The position numbers and the translations under genes were made by a program. The notes beneath the pieces are model-generated. The model was given only the letters and a program-made list of their open reading frames with translations. It did no database searches and was not told where the DNA came from. A DNA stretch of 6,014 nt, taken from the NCBI GenBank assembly GCA_026225435.1, contig JAMFST010000602.1, forward strand, positions 1 through 6,014. Direction: 5' to 3'. Positions 1 through 6,014 of this stretch are shown one piece after another (within the stretch, counting starts at the first letter, position 1; each line of letters begins with the position of its first letter). Origin of the DNA: Labilithrix luteola (GTDB lineage: Bacteria > Myxococcota_A > Polyangia > Polyangiales > Polyangiaceae).

Positions 1-273
1 CGCGGCCGCATGGGCGGCACCCGCGGCGGTTCGCGTGGGCCGGTCACCGACAAGAACGCCTTCGAGCTGTCGGTCTCGCTCTACTCGATCAAGACGCACA
101 AGCCGGTCGGCCAGATCTCCATGAGCTACACCGGCAAGACCGTGGAGGACGCGCTCGCCAAGTTCCAGCAGCGCTTCTCGGCCGAGACCGCCGGCTCCAC
201 CTGCAGCGGCTGGAAGGTCGATCCCGGCGTGGACGGCGCGGCGATCCGCCAGCTGTCGCAGGAAGAGCGCTGA
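1..273 (+). CDS. Hypothetical protein, C-terminal part (probably 5'-truncated)
   Basis: I do not recognise this protein. The frame is open to the left edge. The first ATG is at position 10, but the nine bases before it show no ribosome binding site, so the true start is probably outside the window; if ATG10 were used the product would be 87 residues. The visible part begins with a Gly/Arg-rich, probably disordered stretch (RGRMGGTRGGSRG). A compact region of mixed hydrophobic and polar residues follows (FELSVSLYSI, then VGQISMSYTG), which looks like beta strands, and then a predicted helix (VEDALAKFQQRF). There is a single cysteine in STCSGW, and the tail is acidic and basic (QLSQEER). It ends with TGA at 271-273. 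No membrane segment or catalytic motif is visible. It could be the end of a secreted protein or lipoprotein, or a small standalone protein. That it is coding seems likely; its function is unknown. Confidence 0.55.
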   Translation, partial: RGRMGGTRGGSRGPVTDKNAFELSVSLYSIKTHKPVGQISMSYTGKTVEDALAKFQQRFSAETAGSTCSGWKVDPGVDGAAIRQLSQEER

Positions 274-290
274 GCGCGGAGCACGGAAGG

Positions 291-322
291 CGCGACTTGC
301 GCTTGCCCGTGCTCAAGTCGCG
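291..322 (+). terminator. 9-bp perfect hairpin between the hypothetical gene and the BLUF gene
   Basis: CGCGACTTG (291-299) is the exact reverse complement of CAAGTCGCG (314-322), with a 14-nt loop. It starts 18 nt after the TGA of the upstream gene. No T-run follows, so it is not a classical intrinsic terminator, although GC-rich genomes often use hairpins without a U tract. An overlapping alternative pairing, GCACGG (281-286) with CCGTGC (307-312), would compete with it. Whether it acts as a terminator, an RNA stabiliser or a leader element of the BLUF gene cannot be told from sequence. Confidence 0.4.
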
Positions 323-342
323 TCACGAGCCGCCGTTCGTGA
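323..342 (+). promoter_or_regulatory. Second hairpin, directly abutting the first, in the BLUF leader
   Basis: TCACGAGC (323-330) pairs with GTTCGTGA (335-342) around the tetraloop CGCC, giving an 8-bp stem with one G-U wobble (G329 with U336). On the opposite strand that wobble becomes a C-A mismatch, so the plus-strand RNA folds better. It starts on the base after the first hairpin ends, so the two stems could stack coaxially. It finishes 8 nt before the proposed BLUF ATG at 351, in the place where a ribosome binding site would be expected. It might limit translation of the BLUF gene or be part of a compound terminator; neither is shown. Confidence 0.35.
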
Positions 343-350
343 TCGTCAGC

Positions 351-845
351 ATGACGTCGCCGCTCCTACAGCTCGCCTACATCAGCGCGGCTCGTACCCC
401 CTTCTCCGCCACGGCGCTGCGCGATCTCCTCGCCGCGGCGCGCGCCAGCAACCGGCGCCGCGGGGTGACCGGCATCTTGCTCCACGCCGAAGGCTCGTTC
501 CTCCAGGTGCTCGAAGGGCCCGCCGCCGAGGTCGACGAGCTCTACGCCCTCATCTCGCGCGATCCGCGGCACGAGCGCATCGTCCGCGTCTTTCGCGGTG
601 AGCTCGTGGCCCCCACCTTCGTCGACTGGAGCATGGGCTTCGTCGAGGCCGAGGGGGCCGTGCGCGCCGGGCTCCTCGGCTTCAATCGCTTCCTCCAGGC
701 TGACGGCGGCGACAGCCTGGGCACCGAGCGCGAAGGGACCGCGGCGCACAGCGTCCGCGAGCTCACCCTCCAGTTCCGGCGCGGGCGCTGGCGCCAGAAG
801 GTGGACACCGGCTCGAGCCGCTCGTCGCTCGCTCCCGGGCCGTGA
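351..845 (+). CDS. Short BLUF-domain blue-light photoreceptor
   Basis: This is a 164-residue protein whose first ~100 residues are a BLUF domain, which binds FAD and senses blue light through a hydrogen-bond switch. The photocycle residues are all visible: Tyr10 in LAYIS, Asn34 in ASNRRRG, Gln52 in FLQVLEG, and Trp93 and Met95 in DWSMGF. Their spacing (24, 18, 41, 2) equals that of Tyr21, Asn45, Gln63, Trp104 and Met106 in AppA. Residues 100-150 look like the C-terminal cap helices of short BLUF proteins. There is no fused EAL, GGDEF or cyclase domain, so output must go through a partner. I chose ATG351 because it leaves a short N-terminus (MTSPLLQLAYIS) as usual in the family, but no Shine-Dalgarno precedes it. 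TTG297 has GGAAGG 6 nt upstream and would add 18 residues; GTG339 is also possible. It converges on the reductase gene with a 7-bp gap. The family call is near certain and the start is uncertain. Confidence 0.92.
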   Translation: MTSPLLQLAYISAARTPFSATALRDLLAAARASNRRRGVTGILLHAEGSFLQVLEGPAAEVDELYALISRDPRHERIVRVFRGELVAPTFVDWSMGFVEAEGAVRAGLLGFNRFLQADGGDSLGTEREGTAAHSVRELTLQFRRGRWRQKVDTGSSRSSLAPGP

Positions 846-852
846 AGGCCGC

Positions 853-2007
853 CTACCCGCGGTTCGGCAGGACCAGGTATTTCTCGCCCGTCGCGCGCTT
901 GTAATAGCCGTGGATGTTGTCGAGCTGCAGCGTCTCGGCGAGCGACATCTGCTTCACGTAGCTGGTCGCGAAGGTCGTCGTCAGCTCCGCGGCGACGCGC
1001 TCCTTCAGCCGCGCCGCGACCTCCGGCCCGACCTTGCGGAGGAAGGGGAACACCAGCCAGCCGCCGACGCCCCAGGCCATGCCGAAGCCGCGGCCGAAGG
1101 TGGTCGGCGAGGTGTCGAGCCCACCATAAATGTACACCTGCTTGTGCACGTCGGTGCCGTAGCGGCTGTAGCCGGGCGCCTTCTTCGCGGCGGCGACTTC
1201 CATGGCGGTGAGGATCTGGCCGACGAGGGTGCCGCCGCCGAGCGCGTCGAACGCCAGGGTGGCGCCGGTGGCGGCGATCGCCTCGGCGAGATCCGCGGTG
1301 AAGGTCGGCGAGCTGGAGTTGACGATGTGCTGGGCGCCGATCTCGCGGAGGATCGTCTCCTGCTCGGCCTTGCGCACCACGTTCACCAGCGCGATTCCGT
1401 CCTTCTGGCAGATGCGGTTCAGCATCAAGCCGAGCGCCGAGGCCGCGGCGGTGTGCACCAGCGCGGTGTGCCCCTCGCGGCGCATCGTCTCCACCATGCC
1501 GAGCGCGGTGAGCGGATTGACGAAGGACGAGGCGCCCTCGACCGCGGTGGCACCGGGCGGCAACACGAGGCACATCTCCGCCGGCACGGCACGCACGGTG
1601 GAGTAGCTCCCGCCGCCAGCGAGGAACGCGACCATCTTGCCGACCAGCGCCTGCGCCGCGGCCGACTTGCCGGCGGCGATGACCAGCCCGGCCCCTTCGT
1701 TCCCGACCGGCATCGACTGATCGGCCCGCCCGGCCATCGACTTGCGCGCCGCCTCGGGGACGGTCGCGGTGACGACGGGCGAGGCCGCCGTGCCCGACAC
1801 CTTCGCCGTGCTGAGGTCCGCCGCGCCGAAGAAGAGCCCGATGTCCGACGGGTTGAGCGGCGCCGCGTCGACGCGCACGACCACCTCGTGATCCTGCGGG
1901 ACGGGCACGGGGATGGCGGCGAGGGAGAGCTCGAGCTCCCCGCTCGACTTCACCAGGGAGCGGATCTGCTGCGCGTTGCGTTCGGACGAGGCGTCGGTGG
2001 TGGTCAT
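853..2007 (-). CDS. Zinc-free medium-chain dehydrogenase/reductase (quinone oxidoreductase-like)
   Basis: This 384-residue protein belongs to the medium-chain dehydrogenase/reductase superfamily, probably an NAD(P)H-dependent quinone or enoyl reductase in the cytoplasm. The N-terminal GroES-like catalytic domain covers roughly residues 15-150, with APLNPSDIGLFFG at 49-61 and GNEGAG at 102-107. The Rossmann domain covers roughly 150-320, with NPLTALGM at 164-171 and a nucleotide loop HTAAASALGLM at 185-195 in place of the classical GxGxxG. VNVVRKAEQ (208-216) carries an Arg (R212) of the kind that favours NADPH in this superfamily. The zinc ligands of alcohol dehydrogenases are missing, so the usual label 'zinc-binding dehydrogenase' would mislead. 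Residues 62-100 form an Ala/Thr/Ser-rich insertion not found in compact quinone reductases. The ATG is supported by AGGAG 4 nt upstream. The gene follows argF on the same strand after 192 bp containing a hairpin, so it is probably a separate unit. The substrate is unknown. Confidence 0.88.
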   Translation of the reverse strand: MTTTDASSERNAQQIRSLVKSSGELELSLAAIPVPVPQDHEVVVRVDAAPLNPSDIGLFFGAADLSTAKVSGTAASPVVTATVPEAARKSMAGRADQSMPVGNEGAGLVIAAGKSAAAQALVGKMVAFLAGGGSYSTVRAVPAEMCLVLPPGATAVEGASSFVNPLTALGMVETMRREGHTALVHTAAASALGLMLNRICQKDGIALVNVVRKAEQETILREIGAQHIVNSSSPTFTADLAEAIAATGATLAFDALGGGTLVGQILTAMEVAAAKKAPGYSRYGTDVHKQVYIYGGLDTSPTTFGRGFGMAWGVGGWLVFPFLRKVGPEVAARLKERVAAELTTTFATSYVKQMSLAETLQLDNIHGYYKRATGEKYLVLPNRG

Positions 2008-2011
2008 GGGG

Positions 2012-2016
2012 CTCCT
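2012..2016 (-). promoter_or_regulatory. Ribosome binding site of the reductase gene
   Basis: The minus strand reads AGGAG-CCCC-ATG: a strong Shine-Dalgarno core at a rather short spacing of 4 nt. It fixes the start at 2007. No convincing -35/-10 pair is visible upstream in 2017-2199. Confidence 0.6.
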
Positions 2017-2034
2017 GTGGGGGATGCTACGCGG

Positions 2035-2050
2035 CGCAATTCATCTTGCG
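2035..2050. promoter_or_regulatory. Short inverted repeat upstream of the reductase gene
   Basis: CGCAA (2035-2039) and TTGCG (2046-2050) form a 5-6-5 inverted repeat, 28 bp upstream of the reductase ATG. The dyad shape and position would suit a dimeric repressor site. Five-base arms often occur by chance, so this is only a candidate operator. Confidence 0.15.
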
Positions 2051-2082
2051 TCCCCGCCGTTAGGTGCATACCCACTCTTTGG

Positions 2083-2199
2083 ATGCTCGTCGACCCCCCG
2101 CACGTCGCGGCGCTGGTCACCGCGGGGTTCTCGCTGCTGGGCGCCGTCATCGTCGGTCTGTGTGCCTGGGAGGTCGGCGAGACGTATCGTCGGCCTCCC

Positions 2200-2226
<27 letters not shown>
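2083..2226 (+). CDS. Doubtful 47-residue single-span membrane peptide
   Basis: A plus-strand frame begins at ATG2083 inside the gap between argF and the reductase gene. It would encode 47 residues with one clear hydrophobic segment (VAALVTAGFSLLGAVIVG, residues 9-26, running on to LCAW), followed by a basic Arg-rich tail that would tend to stay in the cytoplasm. Against it: there is no Shine-Dalgarno at a useful distance (AGGTG lies about 16 nt upstream), the last 27 bp overlap the 3' end of argF on the other strand, and the strong hairpin at 2168-2199 lies inside it. A long overlapping open frame on this strand shows that chance openness is common here. I list it because the hydrophobic segment is striking and the gap holds no other gene. 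Confidence 0.2.
2168..2199. terminator. 13-bp hairpin abutting the argF stop codon
   Basis: GGGAGGTCGGCGA (2168-2180) pairs with TCGTCGGCCTCCC (2187-2199) around a 6-nt loop. The argF TGA occupies 2202-2200, so the stem starts on the very next base. This suggests an end-of-operon terminator or a 3' structure protecting the arginine mRNA. No T-run follows on either strand. Plus-strand RNA pairs over all 13 positions, including two G-U wobbles. Minus-strand RNA has C-A mismatches at those two positions, leaving segments of 6, 2 and 3 bp. The position favours argF but the pairing favours a plus-strand transcript, so the orientation is left open. Confidence 0.45.
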
Positions 2227-3120
<894 letters not shown>

Positions 3121-3133
3121 CTCGCGGTTCTTT

Positions 3134-4576
3134 TCAGGTCCAGGAAGCGTTGAACGACGCGAGGAGAGCGTCGAGGTTCGGCATGCGCGCGGCGGCGGTC
3201 TTGGCGGACTGCAGCCGCTTGCGCAGCTCGGTGATCTGCGCGTCGATCGACGCCGGGCCGGTGCTGCCGGCGCTCACCTTCCGCCCGACCGAGGCGCGCG
3301 GATCGGCCGCCACGAGCACCTCCTCGTCGAAGGCCACGTCGACCGAGCGCGCCTTCTCCAGGGTGACCTTGGCGAGCGGGATCTTCTCCTCCTGGCACAG
3401 ACGCACCAGCGAGCCGACCGCCTGGTAGGCGACGCGGAACGGCATCCCCTTGGACACCAGCGCCTCGGCCAGATCCGTCGCCTGCATCGCGTCCTCGTCC
3501 ACCGCGCGGCCGCACCTGGCGGCGTCGAAGTGGACCCGCGGGAGCGCCACGTCGAGCGCAGCGAGCACCGCGTTCACGCGCGCTTCGGTCGCCAGGATGG
3601 CGCCGCGGTCTTCCTGCAGGTCGCGGTTGTACCCCGACGGCAGCCCCTTCACCGTGGTGAGCAGCGCGACGAGATCGCCGATGGCGGCGCCCGACTTGCC
3701 GCGAATCAGCTCGAACACGTCGGGGTTCCGCTTCTGCGGCATCATGCTGGAGCCGCAGGCGAGGTCGCCGTCGAGGCGGACGAAGCCGAACTCCTGCGAG
3801 GCGAAGTCGACGAGATCGGCCGCCAGGCGACTGGTGTGCACCAGCAGGCGCGCCGCCGCGTAGGCGTAGTCGAGCTCGAAGTCACGATCGCCGACGGTGT
3901 CCATCCCGTTGAGCGACAGGCTGGCGAAGTGGAGGCGATCGCAGACCAGCTGCCGGTCGATCGCCAGCGAGGTCCCGGCGATCGCGCCGACGCCGAGCGG
4001 CAGCACGTTGGCCTGCGCGTAGGCCGCGCTGAACGTGTCGAGATCGCGGGTCAGGGCCGTCGCGTGATTGAGCCAGAAGTAGGCGAGCGACACCGGCTGC
4101 GCGCGCTGCCGGTGGGTGTATGCCGGGAGCACCAAGTCGCGCTCCGCCTCCGCGCGGTCGACCAGGTAGAGCGCCAGCGACGACAGCGCGGTCAGCGCGA
4201 GCCGGCTCGCCTCGCGCACGTGCAGCCGCAGGACGGTCGCCACCTGATCGTTGCGCGAGCGCGCGGTGTGGAGGAGCGCGGCGGGCGGACCGAGGCGAGC
4301 CGCGAGGACCCCCTCGATCGCCATGTGCACGTCTTCCTCGTCGGGGAGCGCGAGCGTCCCCTCCTTCAGCTCCGTGGCCAGCGCCAGCAGACCGCCGCGA
4401 AGCGCGGAGGCGACGTCCGCCGGGATGAGCCCGGTCTTGCCGAGCATGGTCACGTGCGCGAGGCTCCCCACCAGATCCTCGCGCACCAGCGAGAGGTCCT
4501 GCGCGAGGGAGCTCGTGAACGCGAGGATGCGCGGGTCGAGGACGTTGCCGCCCGCCGCGGCGGTCTTGGCAATCAC
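3134..4576 (-). CDS. argH: Argininosuccinate lyase
   Basis: This enzyme cleaves argininosuccinate to arginine and fumarate, the last step of arginine synthesis; known members are cytoplasmic tetramers of the aspartase/fumarase superfamily. The GTG start at 4576 overlaps the argG TGA in a GTGA and has AAGG 7 nt upstream. The same frame stays open further upstream, but that stretch is argG coding sequence and is unlike any lyase. The product is 480 residues, slightly longer than the ~460 typical. Visible motifs are HTARSRNDQ (103-111; usually HTGRSRNDQ), the catalytic His155 region AYTHRQRAQP (152-161), and the flexible signature loop GSSMMPQKRNPD (275-286) with the catalytic serine, continuing ELIRGKSG (289-296). 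The C-terminal domain (about 360-480) is present. The N-terminus lacks the WGGRF motif that opens most ArgH proteins, having GGNVLDPRILAF (9-20) instead, so it is a divergent branch. All core catalytic residues I can recognise are kept, so it should be active. Confidence 0.95.
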   Translation of the reverse strand: MIAKTAAAGGNVLDPRILAFTSSLAQDLSLVREDLVGSLAHVTMLGKTGLIPADVASALRGGLLALATELKEGTLALPDEEDVHMAIEGVLAARLGPPAALLHTARSRNDQVATVLRLHVREASRLALTALSSLALYLVDRAEAERDLVLPAYTHRQRAQPVSLAYFWLNHATALTRDLDTFSAAYAQANVLPLGVGAIAGTSLAIDRQLVCDRLHFASLSLNGMDTVGDRDFELDYAYAAARLLVHTSRLAADLVDFASQEFGFVRLDGDLACGSSMMPQKRNPDVFELIRGKSGAAIGDLVALLTTVKGLPSGYNRDLQEDRGAILATEARVNAVLAALDVALPRVHFDAARCGRAVDEDAMQATDLAEALVSKGMPFRVAYQAVGSLVRLCQEEKIPLAKVTLEKARSVDVAFDEEVLVAADPRASVGRKVSAGSTGPASIDAQITELRKRLQSAKTAAARMPNLDALLASFNASWT

Positions 4577-5811
4577 TTGCTGACCTTGGCCGCGTGGGCC
4601 TCGGTGTGGATGGTGGCGCCGCCGGCGTGGATGCGCGAGTGCTCGGCCAGCTGCATCCCGAGGAGCTGGATGAAACCCTCGGCGGCGCGGTGGTCGAACT
4701 TGTCCTGCACGCCGTAGGTGCTCATGTTGTGGTTGTAGACGCCGAAGGGCGAGGTGCGGCCGACGGCTACGCACGAGCCCTTGAACAGGCGCAGGCGGAC
4801 CTCGCCGGTGGTGTTCTTGTCGTGCACGTCGTTGAACGCCTGCAGCGACTCGCGCAGCGGCGAGAACCAGAAGCCCTCGTAGATCAGCTCGGCGTACTTG
4901 GTGTCGAGGCCGGTCTTCACCCGGTGGCTCATGCCCAGGGTGCAGAAGCGCTCGAGATCCTTGTGCGCGGTGATGAGCGCGATCGCGGCCGGACATTCGT
5001 ACGTCTCACGGGTCTTGATGCCGACCACGCGGTTCTCCATCAGGTCGATGCGGCCGACGCCGTGCTCACCGGCGAGGGCGCCGATCTTGCGAACGAGCGT
5101 CAGCGGCGGCATGGCGACGCCGTCCAGGCTGACGGGCGTGCCGCCCTGGAAGCCGACGGTGACGTAGATCGGCTCGTTGGGCGCGTCCTTGAGGCTCTTG
5201 GTCCAGGCGAAGGCTTCCTCCGGCGGCTCCGCGTTCGGGTCCTCGAGGATGCCGCCTTCGATGCTGCGACCCCAGACGTTCTCGTCGACGCTGAAGGGGC
5301 TCTTCTTGGTCGTGGGGACCTCGATGCCGTGCTTGGCCGCGTACTCCATGGCCGCGTCGCGGGTGATGTTCTTCTCGCGCTGCGGGGCGACGATGGCCAG
5401 CTCCGGGGCGATGCCCTTCACCGCGAGATCGAAGCGGACCTGGTCGTTCCCCTTGCCGGTGGCGCCGTGGGCGACGGCGGTGGCGCCGTGCTTCTTCGCC
5501 ATCTTCACCAGGTGCTTGGCGATGAGCGGGCGGGAGAGCGCGGCGCTGAGCGGGTAGACGCCCTCGTACAGCGCGTTGGCCTGCAGCGCGGGGAAGCAGA
5601 AGTCGGTGACGTACTCCTCCTGCGCCGAGATGACCTCGACGGCGTGGGCACCGGCGCGCTTGGCGCGGGCGGCGATCAGCTCCGGATCACGCGCCTCGCC
5701 AACGTCGATGTGACAGGCGATCACGTCGTAGCCGTAGTCCTCGCCGAGAATGCGGACGAGCACCGAGGTGTCGAGTCCGCCGGAATAGGCCAATACGATC
5801 TTCTTCTTCAT
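4573..5811 (-). CDS. argG: Argininosuccinate synthase
   Basis: This enzyme joins citrulline and aspartate with ATP, giving argininosuccinate, AMP and pyrophosphate. The 412-residue length is usual for the ~400-residue bacterial form. The PP-loop for ATP is AYSGGLDTS (8-16). Further conserved blocks are AHGATGKGNDQVRF (114-127), SVDENVWGRSIEGG (174-187, substrate-binding region) and ENRVVGIKTRETYE (259-272). The C-terminal oligomerisation region runs from roughly 290, through LRESLQAFND (319-328) and GSCVAVGRTSPF (345-356). The ATG at 5811 shares one base with the argR stop (TGATG) and is preceded by GGAGGA with 7 nt spacing, so the start is secure. The stop overlaps the argH GTG by 4 nt (GTGA). 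This strong ribosome binding site suggests argG is translated well on its own, with argH and argF following by coupling. Nothing in the protein looks abnormal. Confidence 0.98.
   Translation of the reverse strand: MKKKIVLAYSGGLDTSVLVRILGEDYGYDVIACHIDVGEARDPELIAARAKRAGAHAVEVISAQEEYVTDFCFPALQANALYEGVYPLSAALSRPLIAKHLVKMAKKHGATAVAHGATGKGNDQVRFDLAVKGIAPELAIVAPQREKNITRDAAMEYAAKHGIEVPTTKKSPFSVDENVWGRSIEGGILEDPNAEPPEEAFAWTKSLKDAPNEPIYVTVGFQGGTPVSLDGVAMPPLTLVRKIGALAGEHGVGRIDLMENRVVGIKTRETYECPAAIALITAHKDLERFCTLGMSHRVKTGLDTKYAELIYEGFWFSPLRESLQAFNDVHDKNTTGEVRLRLFKGSCVAVGRTSPFGVYNHNMSTYGVQDKFDHRAAEGFIQLLGMQLAEHSRIHAGGATIHTEAHAAKVSK
4584..4587 (-). promoter_or_regulatory. Ribosome binding site of argH, inside argG
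   Basis: AAGG on the minus strand lies 7 nt before GTG4576, within the last codons of argG. Together with the GTGA overlap it decides the argH start. The next in-frame ATG is residue 44, already inside the conserved fold. Confidence 0.5.
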
Positions 5812-6014
5812 CAGGTCTTCCTCCAGGTGGTGCGAAGTTTCTTGGCGAGCGCTTGCGTGCTCGAGGTCTTCTTGGGGGCGATGAACAGCGTGTCGTCTCC
5901 GGCGACGGTCCCCAGCGCCTCTTCCATCCGGGCGCGGTCGATGGCCAGCGCGACGGTCGACGCCGCGCCGGGGGTGGTCATGACGACGACGAGCGCGAGG
6001 CTCTCCTCGACGGC
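5811..6014 (-). CDS. argR: Arginine repressor, C-terminal domain (cut by window edge)
   Basis: Reading the minus strand from 6014 gives 67 residues and a TGA at 5813-5811. They match the C-terminal oligomerisation and arginine-binding domain of ArgR: a hydrophobic strand LALVVVMTTPGAAS, a helix VALAIDRARMEEA, then the signature GTVAGDDT (encoded by 5889-5912) and a final strand and helix LFIAPKKTSSTQALAKKL. In known ArgR hexamers the two aspartates of the GT[IV]AGDDT motif contact the arginine co-repressor. The N-terminal winged-helix DNA-binding domain (about 80 residues) lies outside the window. The tail after GDDT is 25 residues, about as in E. coli ArgR, so the C-terminus is complete. The gene ends on the first base of argG (TGATG), so repressor and enzymes are on the same transcript. 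Feedback of ArgR on its own operon by arginine is the expected control, but the promoter and any ARG boxes are not in view. Confidence 0.93.
   Translation of the reverse strand, partial: AVEESLALVVVMTTPGAASTVALAIDRARMEEALGTVAGDDTLFIAPKKTSSTQALAKKLRTTWRKT
5819..5824 (-). promoter_or_regulatory. Ribosome binding site of argG, inside argR
   Basis: GGAGGA on the minus strand, 7 nt before ATG5811, is close to the ideal anti-16S match and the best ribosome binding site in the window. It lies within the last codons of argR. Confidence 0.7.

Noticed and set aside
297..350. TTG297 as the start of the BLUF protein
   Set aside because: It has a good Shine-Dalgarno (GGAAGG, 6 nt), but the 18 extra residues are not BLUF-like, the codon lies in a hairpin arm, and ATG351 gives the usual short N-terminus. 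It remains a real alternative.
809..820. Perfect 12-bp palindrome CGGCTCGAGCCG near the 3' end of the BLUF gene
   Set aside because: It lies inside coding sequence, has no loop and no T-run, and short GC-rich palindromes are common at this base composition. The same applies to CTGGCGCCAG at 788-797.
542..1573. A 343-codon minus-strand frame overlapping the reductase and BLUF genes
   Set aside because: It is out of frame with the reductase on the same strand and translates to Arg/His-rich sequence typical of a frame-shifted reading.
2008..2199. Promoter boxes for the reductase or for a plus-strand transcript (for example TTGCGT at 2046 with CATACC about 15 bp further on)
   Set aside because: The matches are poor and the spacing is short. 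Sigma factor consensus in this organism is unknown, so calling a promoter would be guesswork.
4577..4996. An N-terminal extension of argH of about 140 codons
   Set aside because: This stretch is argG coding sequence in another frame and translates to Arg/His/Pro-rich sequence unlike any lyase. The GTG with AAGG upstream and the GTGA overlap mark the real start.

Overview
This is a GC-rich window from a bacterial chromosome. G/C-rich third codon positions and dense, partly overlapping genes suggest a high-GC proteobacterial or myxobacterial-type genome. That placement is an inference, because no rRNA or other phylogenetic marker is present.

The right two thirds (2200-6014) is an arginine biosynthesis cassette on the minus strand, transcribed right to left: argR (C-terminal part only, cut by the window edge), argG, argH, argF. 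The junctions are very tight: a 1-nt TGATG overlap for argR/argG, a 4-nt GTGA overlap for argG/argH, and a 13-bp gap for argH/argF. This points to one transcript with translational coupling. ArgF makes citrulline from ornithine and carbamoyl phosphate, ArgG joins citrulline to aspartate, and ArgH splits argininosuccinate to arginine and fumarate. Together they are the complete last three steps of arginine synthesis. ArgR, the arginine-sensing repressor, is encoded first and probably controls the whole unit from a promoter outside the window.

Between argF and the next gene lies a 192-bp gap (2008-2199). It holds a strong hairpin directly after the argF stop codon, a doubtful small plus-strand membrane-peptide frame and a short inverted repeat. 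Further left on the minus strand (853-2007) is a zinc-free medium-chain dehydrogenase/reductase of the quinone oxidoreductase type.

The left end carries two plus-strand genes. The first is the C-terminal part of an unrecognised protein (1-273). The second is a short BLUF-domain blue-light sensor (351-845), convergent with the reductase and only 7 bp from it. The BLUF protein keeps every residue of the flavin photocycle at exactly the spacing known from AppA. Two adjacent hairpins lie between these two genes.

I see no mobile element, CRISPR array, tRNA or rRNA. Most of the window is ordinary metabolism. The points worth a second look are the BLUF protein with its structured leader, the hairpin after argF, and the divergent motifs in ArgH and ArgF. 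I found no convincing previously undescribed multi-gene system.
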